Of a stretch of 64,000 nucleotides of DNA, positions 7,863 to 16,381 are shown piece after piece (the stretch's first letter is position 1; every line of letters begins with the position of its first letter). Below the pieces are notes generated by a model, which was given only the letters and a program-made list of their open reading frames with translations, was not told where the DNA came from and ran no database searches. A program made the translations under genes and the position numbers. The DNA comes from an uncultured Anaerococcus sp. (GTDB lineage: Bacteria; Bacillota; Clostridia; Tissierellales; Peptoniphilaceae): NCBI GenBank assembly GCA_943914475.1, contig CALUCE010000002.1, positions 124,001-188,000 on the forward strand, in the 5' to 3' direction.

Positions 7863-10640
7863 CTATTCTTGCCTCCTTTCTATTTTTTCATATCTCAAGC
7901 CATATTTTTCACTATATATAAGCCTATAATCTCCAAGTATAAATTCATTATTTTCATCAAAAATTATTCCAAGACTCCCCTTTAGCCAAGCTTGATCTTG
8001 CCAATCTTTTAAATTATTCATATTGTATTCTTCAAGTTGGTCTATAGTCTTATCAATATTGAAGTTTGCTGTTAAAATCGTCGGCAATTTCAGGGTATTG
8101 TTGGCAATATTTCTTGCAATTCTTTTTTCATTTATCCTTTTTGAAATATCTTCATGACTTCCAAAGAAACCATAGCCATCATTTATCTTTCTAAGACCTA
8201 TAACTTCTATTGTTTCCCTGGAATCTCTTACTTGGGCATAGGCTTTTTCTTCTGTTTTTAAAATTGCATTACCTTGAAGCCAATCCACCATAGTCATATC
8301 TCTTCTGTTTCTAACTTGACTTAAAAGGAAGGTTTTTGCCTTAACTTTCTTTTTTTCTTCAAAAATTTGATCAGCTTCTATAAATTCTTTGTATTTATTT
8401 AATAAATCTCCATCAAGATCCAAATCTTCATGTGAATAGACCCTTTGAACAAGTTTAGAAATATCTAAAGGAATAATGATTTTATCTGGTAAATAATATT
8501 GACTTCTGACAAGCATATAGGCACCATAAACGGCCACAGAACCTTTTTCAAATTCAAAGTCTTCATTTAAACCACAAACATAAGTTCTAGGCTCAAGATA
8601 AGCCTTGCTCCTATCTTTTCTGTCGTGTCTGTGGAGTCTTCCTATTCTTTGAATCATTAAATCCATAGGAGCAAGATCTGTTATAAGGACATCAAAATCT
8701 ATATCCAAGGATTGTTCTATAACTTGAGTTCCAATGATTATTTTCTTTTTTGGTCTCTTCCCCTTACTGCCTATAAGGTCTATTAGATCTTTTTCCTTTT
8801 TTGCTCTTTGGCTTGCTATAAAACTTGAGTGAAGGAGTTCTACCATATCTTCACCAAATTTTTCTACACAAATTTGAGCCAAGTCTTGGGCTCTTTTTAC
8901 TGTGTTTACCATCACTCCAATAATTCCATCAGATTTCCATAAATCTTCTATCACAGGCATGAGGTCATAGGAATAATGTTTTATGATTTTAATTTCCTTA
9001 TTTTTACTTGTGGCAAAATCTGTCCACTGACCAATTTCAGTGCCGTCTGTATAGGTAATTAGAGGATAGGCATCCTTATTTAATTCTTTAAGTTTATCTT
9101 GAATGTTAGGAGTTTTCTCTCCCTTGCCTAAAAGATAAGCCTTTATCATCTCTTCTCTTTTCTCCTGAGGTAGGGTTGCTGAAAGTAAAATTACAGGAAC
9201 TCCGTAAGATCCCAACCATCTTATTGATTCCAATAAGTATTGGTCCATATAAATGTCATAGGCATGGACTTCATCTATTACCACAACCTTTTTATCAAAG
9301 CCCAGGTGTCTTAGGGCAACATGTTTTTGTTTTAAAGACATAAGTAAAAATTGGTCCACAGTTCCTATAACAAAGTCATCAAGAGAAGTCTTCTTCCTGC
9401 CTGAAAACCATTCATTTATTACCACACTTTGATTTTCTAAGCTTTTTTCACTTACATCTACATTGACATTTGATGCTAGAGATGAAAAGTCTTCGTTCAG
9501 AGATGACTTGCCATGAGCAAGTCTAATACCATGTTTATTATCTTTGTCAGATTCTAGTTTTTCTAGCCATCTTTCTATTCTCGGAAAAATTGCATTGGAT
9601 GTAGCTTGGGTTGGAAGACCAAAAAACATACCAGATCTTCCTGTTTTATAAGCTAATTGTTCAACTCCAATTAGGGCTGCTTCAGTCTTTCCCATACCCA
9701 TGGGAGCTTCAAAAATAAATATGCCAGGATCATCTGTATCATCGATTACTTGCCTAAATTTCTCCTGGGCATCTCTTGGATTAAAGTCAAAACGTATCTT
9801 GAAGATATCCCTTTTTTCATCATCCATATCTTCTATGGCAAGTATGTCCTCGGCTTCCCAAAGATTTGAAGACTTCCATTTACAATAGCCTTCCTCTCCC
9901 CTTGTATCGGAGTTTTTTACTCCATAGGCTTCAATATCAATTAAGGGAAAATAGTTTTCATTAGATGCTATCCAGTCAGCCATAATCAATAGTGCAGATA
10001 AAATTATTTGGCTATCCTTTCCTACTGGAGGTAAGTCGCTAGGATTAGCAAAACCATTATCGCTTAGAGCTTCTTTTATTATTTGCTCTTGAACTTCTTT
10101 CCGTTTTTTATGGTCTGGGTCTTTTGGATTTTCTAACTTATAATAATTAGTCAGGTAAGATTTTTGATTATTTATTTCCTGACTTGAGGCAGGCTTCCCA
10201 TGGTGAGCTCCAACTATGCTTGCTATATCTTCTCCAACACCATTCCAGGTAAGTATCATCTGGCTTGCCATGGCATGGGGAGTCTTTTGAGGTTCAGATA
10301 GTTTTTTATCAAAGCTTTCAAAGCCTGCCATTCTTAATTTTCCCCTCAGCTCATCTTCTAAATCTTCGCTTGAAAAGTAAGTTTTGGTCGTCTGAAAATT
10401 ATATGTAGCCTTTCCAAGATCATGGACTTGGCATAAAAATCCAAAAAATCTTCTACCGTCATCCATATCATAGTAGCCTAGATTTTGGCATATTCTAAGC
10501 TTTTGGCCCTTGCTTAGCCAATTTTCCCACAAGAGAACCCCTACATCTTTAGTGTCTTTTAGATGCTGGTCAAGGGGTAACCACTTATAGGATGTGTCTC
10601 CAAGGTCTTTTTTTGCCCACAAAAATTTGCTCATCTTCAT
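7863..10640 (-). CDS. cas3: CRISPR-associated nuclease-helicase Cas3 (type I-E)
   Basis: Degrades DNA at Cascade-bound targets. 925 residues. The HD nuclease domain comes first (VHDLGKATYNFQ with H73 and D74; VGAHHGKP near 140). The SF2 helicase follows: Walker A APMGMGKTEAAL, DEVH box VVVIDEVHAYD, motif III LLSATLPQ and motif VI APMDLMIQRIGRLHRH. The C-terminal domain is present and no motif is lost, so the enzyme should be active. ATG at 10640 follows AAGGATAA. It is the first gene of the operon, behind the promoter at 10692-10719. Confidence 0.97.
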   Translation of the reverse strand: MKMSKFLWAKKDLGDTSYKWLPLDQHLKDTKDVGVLLWENWLSKGQKLRICQNLGYYDMDDGRRFFGFLCQVHDLGKATYNFQTTKTYFSSEDLEDELRGKLRMAGFESFDKKLSEPQKTPHAMASQMILTWNGVGEDIASIVGAHHGKPASSQEINNQKSYLTNYYKLENPKDPDHKKRKEVQEQIIKEALSDNGFANPSDLPPVGKDSQIILSALLIMADWIASNENYFPLIDIEAYGVKNSDTRGEEGYCKWKSSNLWEAEDILAIEDMDDEKRDIFKIRFDFNPRDAQEKFRQVIDDTDDPGIFIFEAPMGMGKTEAALIGVEQLAYKTGRSGMFFGLPTQATSNAIFPRIERWLEKLESDKDNKHGIRLAHGKSSLNEDFSSLASNVNVDVSEKSLENQSVVINEWFSGRKKTSLDDFVIGTVDQFLLMSLKQKHVALRHLGFDKKVVVIDEVHAYDIYMDQYLLESIRWLGSYGVPVILLSATLPQEKREEMIKAYLLGKGEKTPNIQDKLKELNKDAYPLITYTDGTEIGQWTDFATSKNKEIKIIKHYSYDLMPVIEDLWKSDGIIGVMVNTVKRAQDLAQICVEKFGEDMVELLHSSFIASQRAKKEKDLIDLIGSKGKRPKKKIIIGTQVIEQSLDIDFDVLITDLAPMDLMIQRIGRLHRHDRKDRSKAYLEPRTYVCGLNEDFEFEKGSVAVYGAYMLVRSQYYLPDKIIIPLDISKLVQRVYSHEDLDLDGDLLNKYKEFIEADQIFEEKKKVKAKTFLLSQVRNRRDMTMVDWLQGNAILKTEEKAYAQVRDSRETIEVIGLRKINDGYGFFGSHEDISKRINEKRIARNIANNTLKLPTILTANFNIDKTIDQLEEYNMNNLKDWQDQAWLKGSLGIIFDENNEFILGDYRLIYSEKYGLRYEKIERRQE

Positions 10641-10660
10641 ATTATTTATCCTTAATTTTA

Positions 10661-10677
10661 TCGCCGCTGCGGAAACG
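10661..10677 (-). promoter_or_regulatory. GC-rich CRISPR-repeat-like hairpin in the cas3 leader
   Basis: In otherwise AT-rich leader sequence, between the cas promoter and the cas3 start, the minus strand reads CGTTTCCGCAGCGGCGAT. Its parts GTT, TCCGC, A, GCGG and GAT occur in the same order in the CRISPR repeat of this locus, with short segments deleted between them. It could bind Cas6e or Cascade, or be a protein operator. This is inference from resemblance only. Confidence 0.35.
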
Positions 10678-10691
10678 TTTTTTCTTTCTTA

Positions 10692-10719
10692 ATTATATCA
10701 TTCTTTTTTATATATACAA
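10692..10719 (-). promoter_or_regulatory. Promoter of the cas operon
   Basis: Minus strand: TTGTAT (10714-10719), 16 bases, TATAAT (10692-10697). It leaves a leader of about 45 bases before cas3. No other start signal as good lies between cas3 and the upstream terminator. Confidence 0.7.
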
Positions 10720-10753
10720 AAAAAGTTTAAGTCTATAATATATTTGATAGACA

Positions 10754-10786
10754 CAAAAAAAGACGAGCCATTTTTGCTCGCCTCTT
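10754..10786 (-). terminator. Terminator of the CoA-disulfide reductase/rhodanese gene
   Basis: Leftward: GGCGAGC, loop AAAAATG, GCTCGTC, then TTTTTTT. It sits ten bases after the stop at 10796 and isolates this gene from the cas operon. Confidence 0.85.
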
Positions 10787-10795
10787 ATCTATGTT

Positions 10796-12492
10796 TTATT
10801 TGAAATTATATTTTGTTAGAATTGGCTCTCTTCCTAATCTCTTATCATCGAAGTATTCGTAAAGGCTTATACCTAGGAAGGATCCTTGGATATTAAAGAG
10901 TTTGTCATAGCCATAACCTTGGAGGATTTTTATAGCCAAGTAAGATCTTTGGGATGATCTACAGTGAAGGTATACATTTTTATCCTTTGGTATTTCATTA
11001 AGCCTGTCTCTGATTTGACCTAATGGAATATTTACTGCATTTTTCAAATGACCGTTCTTGTATTCTGCTTCTTCTCTCACATCTAATATGAAAGCATTTT
11101 CCTCTACCAATTCTCTTACTTTTGTCACTGGGACTTGCTTATATTCTCCATTTAATACATTTAGTCCAACTTGGGCTGCTTGGTTGGTTACATCCTTGGC
11201 TGTGGAGAAGTGTGGTGCATAGGCAAATTCCATATCCTTTAAATCTTCCAAGTATCCATTCATTTGAATTAGAGCTGAGACTATATCAATCCTCTTATCT
11301 ACTGCTCCCTTTCCTATAGCTTGGCTCCCAGGATTTTTCCTGATGGAACTGCAAAGATTAGTTTAAAAAACATTGGACTTGATTCTGGCATTAAGCCAAC
11401 CCTATCTGCTGGCATAATATAAGAAAAGTCATAATCAATTCCTTCTTCTTTTAAAGCTTTCTCATTTAAACCTACTGATGCTGCATTTAAGTCAAATATT
11501 CTTAGAACACTTGCTCCTACTACTCCCTTATTTAAAATAGGTCTTTTAAAGATTGCATCTGCTGCTGATCTAGCTTGTTTTTGGGCTGGTCCTGCTAGGG
11601 CCAATCTTTGTTTTTTGCCTGTTTGGAAGTTAGTTACTTCTATGGCATCTCCCACTGCATATATATCTTCAACGCTTGTTTGGTAATTATGGTCAACCTT
11701 GATAGCCTTAGTTTCTCCAAGTTCTATACCACAATCTTCAGCAAGTTTGGTATTTGGACTTACTCCTATGGCTAAAATTACCATATCTGCCTTAACTTCT
11801 TTTCCTGAATCTAGGACTAGACCACCATCTTTAATTTCTGCTACACCATCATTTAATATCAAGTTTACATCATGGTCTAGGATTTCCTTATGAAGGGTTT
11901 GCGCCATATCATAGTCAAATGGAGCCATAACTTGATCCATAGCTTCAATCAAACTTAGATTGTAGCCTTTCATCCTCAAGTTTTCCATGGCTTCTATACC
12001 AATAAAGCCTCCACCAACTACAGCTATATCTTTTACGCCATTTTCTTCTATAAAGGAGTCAATATTAGAAACATCTACGACATTTTTTAAAGTGAAGACA
12101 TTGTCCCTATCTACACCCTTTATTGATTTAGGCTTAATAGCATCTGCTCCTGGTGAAAGTATGAGTTTGTCATAGTTTTCTTCATATTTTTCACCCTTGG
12201 ATATATCTTCTACTAGAATAGACTTATTTTCAGGATTTATTTTTACAACTTTGCTTTCTGTCCTAACATCCACCTTATATTTTTTCCTAAATCCTTGTGG
12301 GCTCATAAGCACAAGGTCATCAATATTTTTTACTTCTCCTGAAAAATAATTTGGCAGTGAACAATTTGAAAAGGAAATGTGTGGTCCTTGTTCAAAAATT
12401 ACTATTTCTGCATGCTCATCAAGCCTTCTAAGTCTAGTCGCTATAGAAGCTCCACCTGCTACTCCACCAACTATTAAATATCTTTCTGTCAT
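10796..12492 (-). pseudogene. CoA-disulfide reductase/rhodanese fusion, split by a frameshift
   Basis: An FAD/NAD pyridine nucleotide-disulfide oxidoreductase with a C-terminal rhodanese domain (CoADR-RHD), a family that reduces CoA-disulfides and persulfides. The first part, from ATG at 12492, has the FAD motif VGGVAGGASIATRLRR, the active-site Cys44 in SFSNCSLPNY and an NAD site VVGGGFIG. It stops at 11314-11316 after GKILGAKL. The second part (to 10796) has the end of the dimer domain and a rhodanese loop HCRSSQR with its Cys. Adding one base near 11324 (GAGCC to GAGCCC) joins them as ILGAQAIGKGAVDKRID, giving about 565 residues, the normal length. It may be a true mutation or a sequencing error. 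If real, the separate halves are unlikely to give the normal fused enzyme. Confidence 0.85.
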
Positions 12493-12605
12493 ATCTTCTC
12501 CTTGTCTATTACATCATCTTTATTCCTTCATTATAAGTTACCCCATTATCAGACTTTAAAACATTATGATAAAAAAGACATATATCCTTTAGCTAAACTA
12601 GGCAT

Positions 12606-12640
12606 AGAAAAAGAGCAAAGCTTACTACTTTACTCTTTAT
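12606..12640 (-). terminator. Terminator of the fructose operon
   Basis: Leftward: AAAGAGTAAAG, short loop, CTTTGCTCTTT, then TTTCT. It lies just after the fruA stop codon. Confidence 0.65.
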
Positions 12641-12644
12641 CTTT

Positions 12645-14525
12645 CTAGTCTACTTTTTTCTTAAGTAAACCTAGGATTATTGCTGATACTATAGATCCTA
12701 TAAGGATAGCTATAAGGTATTTTATAGGATTTTCTATTACACCTATAACCCAGATTCCTCCGTGAGGTGCTCTTAAAGAACAACCAAATACCATTGATAG
12801 CATTCCTGCAAGAGCCGATCCTACTATGGAGGCAGGTATTACTCTCAAAGGATCTGCCGCTGCAAATGGAATAGCACCTTCTGTAATAAAGGATAGTCCC
12901 ATAATAATATTTGTTACTATGGTTTGTCTGTCTCTGTCACTGTATTTATCTTTAAATAAGATCATGGATAGGGAAAGTGCTAGCGGTGGTACCATACCTC
13001 CCGCCATAACCGCTGCCATGACAAGTGAAGATCCTGATGCTAGGGATGCTGTTCCAAATAAATAGGCTGCCTTGTTTATAGGACCTCCCATGTCTATGGC
13101 CATCATTCCACCAAGCAAGAGTCCTAGGGCAATTTTTGAACCAGAACCCATGGTGCTTAGCCAAGATGTTATAGCTTCATTTAGGCTTGCAAGTGGTGGA
13201 TTTAAAAGAAGAAGCATGATTAGGCCAATGGATAAAATTCCAAATAGTGGGAAGATTAGCATAGGTTTAATTCCGTCTAAGGATTTTGGTAGTCCCTTGG
13301 TTATTTTTCTTAAAAGAATAATTATATAACCTGACAAGAATCCTGCTACCAAGGCCCCAAGGAAACCTGCTCCACCTGTGTTGGCCAAAAATCCTCCAAC
13401 AAAACCTACTGTTAGACCTGGTCTGTCAGCTATGGACATTCCTATAAATCCAGCCAATACTGGAAGCATAAAACCAAAGGCTGCCCCACCTATTTGGTTA
13501 AATATGGCTGCTACAGGAGTGTTTGAACCGAAGTTTGATGGGTCTATTGAATAGTCATCCAAAAGAAAGGCAAGGGCTATCAAAATACCTCCACCAACTA
13601 CAAAAGGTAGCATATGGGATACACCATTCATTAGGTGCTTATATATGGTTTGGCCCACAGAAGATTTTTCTCCCCCTTCTTCTTCCTTAACTGGCTCATC
13701 TGCCTTGTAAAGCTTAGTACTATCACTTACGGCTTTTTCTATAAGCTCTTGTGGTTTACTAATACCGTCTGATACCTTGGTTTCTACAAGTCTTTTTCCT
13801 GCAAACCTAGACTTATCTACTCCCACATCAGCCGCTATGATAATACCCTTGGCATCTTTTATTTCCTGGCTTGTAAGGGCATTTTCAATCCCTGTTGATC
13901 CATGAGTTTCTACCTTGATTTTATAACCCATTTCTTCTGCCTTAGTTTTTAAAGATTCTGCTGCCATAAAGGTATGGGCTATACCTGTAGGACAACCGGT
14001 AATAGCTAGGATATCGTAGAAAGCAGAAGATTCACTTTTCTTTTTTTCTGTAAAGTCATCAGGAAACTTCTCTTTTTCCTTGGCAGCTATTATAGACAAG
14101 AAATCATCTTTCTCCTTTGCTTCTAACAAGTCCTTTCTAAAGTCCTCATCCATAAGCATGGTAGATAGTCTTTGGAGAAGGATAATGTGGTCATCAGATG
14201 ATTTTTCTGGCACTGCTATTAGGAAAAATAGTTTGGTATCTTCTCCATCCAGGGACTCAAAATCTGATCCTTGAGGAATGGTCATGGCAGCAAGTTGAGG
14301 GAATTTTACAGCCTTTGATTTGGCATGGGGTATGGCTATGCCTTCTCCTATACCTGTTGTGCCTGACTCTTCTCTTTTTAGGACATCTTTCTTATAAATT
14401 TCCTTATCTTCAAGATTTCCACTTGTTTCCATTAGGTCTACTAGTTTTGTAATTATTTCTTCCTTAGATCCTGGATTTTCTCCAAGCCTTATGGAAGTCT
14501 TTTTTAATAAATCAATAATTTTCAT
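12645..14525 (-). CDS. fruA: PTS fructose transporter, EIIABC
   Basis: Membrane permease that imports fructose as fructose 1-phosphate. Domain order is EIIA (about 1-150, phosphorylated His67 in GIAIPHAKS), EIIB (about 170-270, Cys178 in ITGCPTGIAHTF) and EIIC (about 290-626, roughly ten membrane segments, with RPGLTVGFVGG and MAIDMGGPINKAAYLF). 626 residues from the ATG at 14525, which follows GGAGATAAGT; an ATG at 14537 is less likely. It lies 14 bases after fruK. FruK beside it makes fructose the probable substrate. Confidence 0.94.
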   Translation of the reverse strand: MKIIDLLKKTSIRLGENPGSKEEIITKLVDLMETSGNLEDKEIYKKDVLKREESGTTGIGEGIAIPHAKSKAVKFPQLAAMTIPQGSDFESLDGEDTKLFFLIAVPEKSSDDHIILLQRLSTMLMDEDFRKDLLEAKEKDDFLSIIAAKEKEKFPDDFTEKKKSESSAFYDILAITGCPTGIAHTFMAAESLKTKAEEMGYKIKVETHGSTGIENALTSQEIKDAKGIIIAADVGVDKSRFAGKRLVETKVSDGISKPQELIEKAVSDSTKLYKADEPVKEEEGGEKSSVGQTIYKHLMNGVSHMLPFVVGGGILIALAFLLDDYSIDPSNFGSNTPVAAIFNQIGGAAFGFMLPVLAGFIGMSIADRPGLTVGFVGGFLANTGGAGFLGALVAGFLSGYIIILLRKITKGLPKSLDGIKPMLIFPLFGILSIGLIMLLLLNPPLASLNEAITSWLSTMGSGSKIALGLLLGGMMAIDMGGPINKAAYLFGTASLASGSSLVMAAVMAGGMVPPLALSLSMILFKDKYSDRDRQTIVTNIIMGLSFITEGAIPFAAADPLRVIPASIVGSALAGMLSMVFGCSLRAPHGGIWVIGVIENPIKYLIAILIGSIVSAIILGLLKKKVD

Positions 14526-14539
14526 ACTTATCTCCATTT

Positions 14540-15445
14540 TTACATTTTTTCATATAGCCCATATATTTCTTCTTTTTTTCCCAAATTCTCTGAAAAGGCT
14601 GTTGCCGAGCCACTTGCCACAGAAAATTTAAAGGCTTCTTCATAGCTTAGTCCCTTATCTTTTCCATAGACAAAGCCTGCAACCATAGAATCTCCTGCCC
14701 CTACAGAGTCTATAAGTTTACCTTGAGGAGCCTTGGAAAAATATTCTTTCCCATCTTCATCAACCATATAGGCCCCGTCTTTACCCAAAGAGGCTATAAT
14801 ATTTCTCGCTCCCATAGCTTGAAGTTTTTTGCTATAGGTTGAAAGATCTTTCCTATCCTTTATCCTAATATCAAAAATTCCCTCAAGCTCTCTTAGGTTT
14901 GGTTTTATAAGGTAGGGTCTTAATTCTAAAGTTTCTTTTAAAGCATGGCCACTGGCATCAACTATAATTTTTACATCCTTATCTTTTAAACTTTCCATAA
15001 TCTTCTTATAGAAATCTTGGTCCAAGGCATGAGGGATAGATCCTGATAGGAAAAGATAGTCCCCATCCTTTATATTATTAAGCTTGTTAAAAAGTTCATC
15101 CACTTCTTTTTGAGAAATATCAAGACCTAGTCCATTTATCTCCGTTTCAAGATCTGCCTTAATCTTTACATTAATCCTGGTAAAGCCTTTTTTTACATGG
15201 ATAAGATCAGTCTTTAGTTTTTCATCTTCCACAAGCTTTCTTTCAAGTTCATCGCCAGTAAAGCCCCCTACATAACCTAGGATGATAGAGTCTTCTCCTA
15301 AATTTTTCAAAAGCTTTGACACATTGATTCCCTTGCCACCAGCCTTGATTAATTCCTCACTCATCCTGTTGGTCTCTCCTATATCAAGATGGTCAAGTCT
15401 TACTATATGATCTAGGGCGGGATTTAAGGTTAAAGTATAAATCAT
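14540..15445 (-). CDS. fruK: 1-phosphofructokinase
   Basis: Phosphorylates fructose 1-phosphate to fructose 1,6-bisphosphate. A 301-residue PfkB-family sugar kinase: substrate motif KAGGKGINVSKLLKNLG near residue 36 and the ATP/anion-hole motif DSVGAGDSMVAGF near residue 245. It starts at ATG 15445, overlapping the fruR stop by four bases, and is followed by fruA, the usual fruRKA order. The product enters glycolysis directly. Confidence 0.95.
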   Translation of the reverse strand: MIYTLTLNPALDHIVRLDHLDIGETNRMSEELIKAGGKGINVSKLLKNLGEDSIILGYVGGFTGDELERKLVEDEKLKTDLIHVKKGFTRINVKIKADLETEINGLGLDISQKEVDELFNKLNNIKDGDYLFLSGSIPHALDQDFYKKIMESLKDKDVKIIVDASGHALKETLELRPYLIKPNLRELEGIFDIRIKDRKDLSTYSKKLQAMGARNIIASLGKDGAYMVDEDGKEYFSKAPQGKLIDSVGAGDSMVAGFVYGKDKGLSYEEAFKFSVASGSATAFSENLGKKEEIYGLYEKM

Positions 15446-16185
15446 ATATCCTCCTTGTATGTCCTTATATCAATTTCTCCCGAATCATTATTGCTTATGA
15501 TTTTTAAGTCTGGATCTGCAGAAAAAGTGACCTGGGAAATCTTTCCATATTTTGACTTATCTGCCAAAACATAAGCTTTTTTACACCTGGAAAGTGCCTT
15601 GGTTTTTACCATGGCCTCGTTGACATCAGGAGTAGTAAAGCCAATTTCTTTATGGATACCATTTGTTCCAAAAAAACCTAGGGTGAAGTTGTATTTTTGT
15701 AAAAACTCGCAGGTTGATGCCCCAACCAAGGCTTCTGTTTCAGCTTTAAACTCTCCTGGTAGGATGAAAACTTTCATTCCACGACTAGAAAGCTTTCGCC
15801 CTATAGAAATAGAATTTGTCATATAGGATGTATTTTCTGCCTTTATATAAGGAATAAGGGCCTCAACACTGGTTCCTGCATCCATATAAACAAAATCATT
15901 ATCCTCTATCAAACTTCCAGCATATTTTCCAATCAGGTCTTTTTCTTCGGTATTAATGGAAGCCTTGTGAGCCATATCGTCTTCTCTGGTAACATATTGA
16001 GCGTTTTTGATTGAACTTACTCCACCAAAAACTTTAACAACCTTATTCATGGAATCAAGTTCATTAAAATCTCTCCTTACAGTAGCAAGAGATATGCCCA
16101 AAGTTTCAGAAGCTTCTGCAGTTTTAAGGCTTCCTTTTTCATTTACCAATTCAACAATCTTAGAAAATCTTTCTTCCTTTAGCAT
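15442..16185 (-). CDS. fruR: DeoR-family repressor of the fructose operon
   Basis: A transcription factor of 247 residues: an N-terminal DeoR winged helix-turn-helix (RFSKIVELVNEKGSLKTAEA, then GISLATVRRDFNEL) and a C-terminal DeoR-type sugar-phosphate sensor (IEDNDFVYMDAGTSVEAL, ADKSKYGK). I chose ATG 16185 because an AAGGA precedes it; the longer reading from 16239 would begin inside the promoter. It is first in the operon and probably represses it, relieved by fructose 1-phosphate, through the repeats at 16217-16260. Confidence 0.9.
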   Translation of the reverse strand: MLKEERFSKIVELVNEKGSLKTAEASETLGISLATVRRDFNELDSMNKVVKVFGGVSSIKNAQYVTREDDMAHKASINTEEKDLIGKYAGSLIEDNDFVYMDAGTSVEALIPYIKAENTSYMTNSISIGRKLSSRGMKVFILPGEFKAETEALVGASTCEFLQKYNFTLGFFGTNGIHKEIGFTTPDVNEAMVKTKALSRCKKAYVLADKSKYGKISQVTFSADPDLKIISNNDSGEIDIRTYKEDI

Positions 16186-16206
16186 AATAAATCCTTTCTT
16201 GATTCT

Positions 16207-16260
16207 ATTATAAGACAAAAATAAATCATAGTCAAGCAAAATAATTCATAATCAGTCAAA
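16207..16260 (-). promoter_or_regulatory. fruRKA promoter with direct-repeat operator
   Basis: Minus strand: TTGACT (16230-16235), 17 bases, TATAAT (16207-16212). A second TTGACT at 16254-16259 starts a sequence similar to the one after the -35 (TGATTATGAATTATTTT against TATGATTTATTTTT). The two form a direct repeat with 24-base spacing, a plausible FruR operator that covers the -35. Confidence 0.7.
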
Positions 16261-16381
16261 TCTCTTCAAATAAATCAATAAATACATAAAAAAATACAAA
16301 TTTTCTATCTAAAATCTAAAGATATTTTCAAATATTCAAATATAAGATAAAATATATACTAGCTAAGTAAAAGGAGTAAAT

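Noticed and set aside
12952..13164. Open frames inside fruA and other genes on either strand
   Set aside because: They overlap strongly supported genes in other frames and show no ribosome site or family motif.
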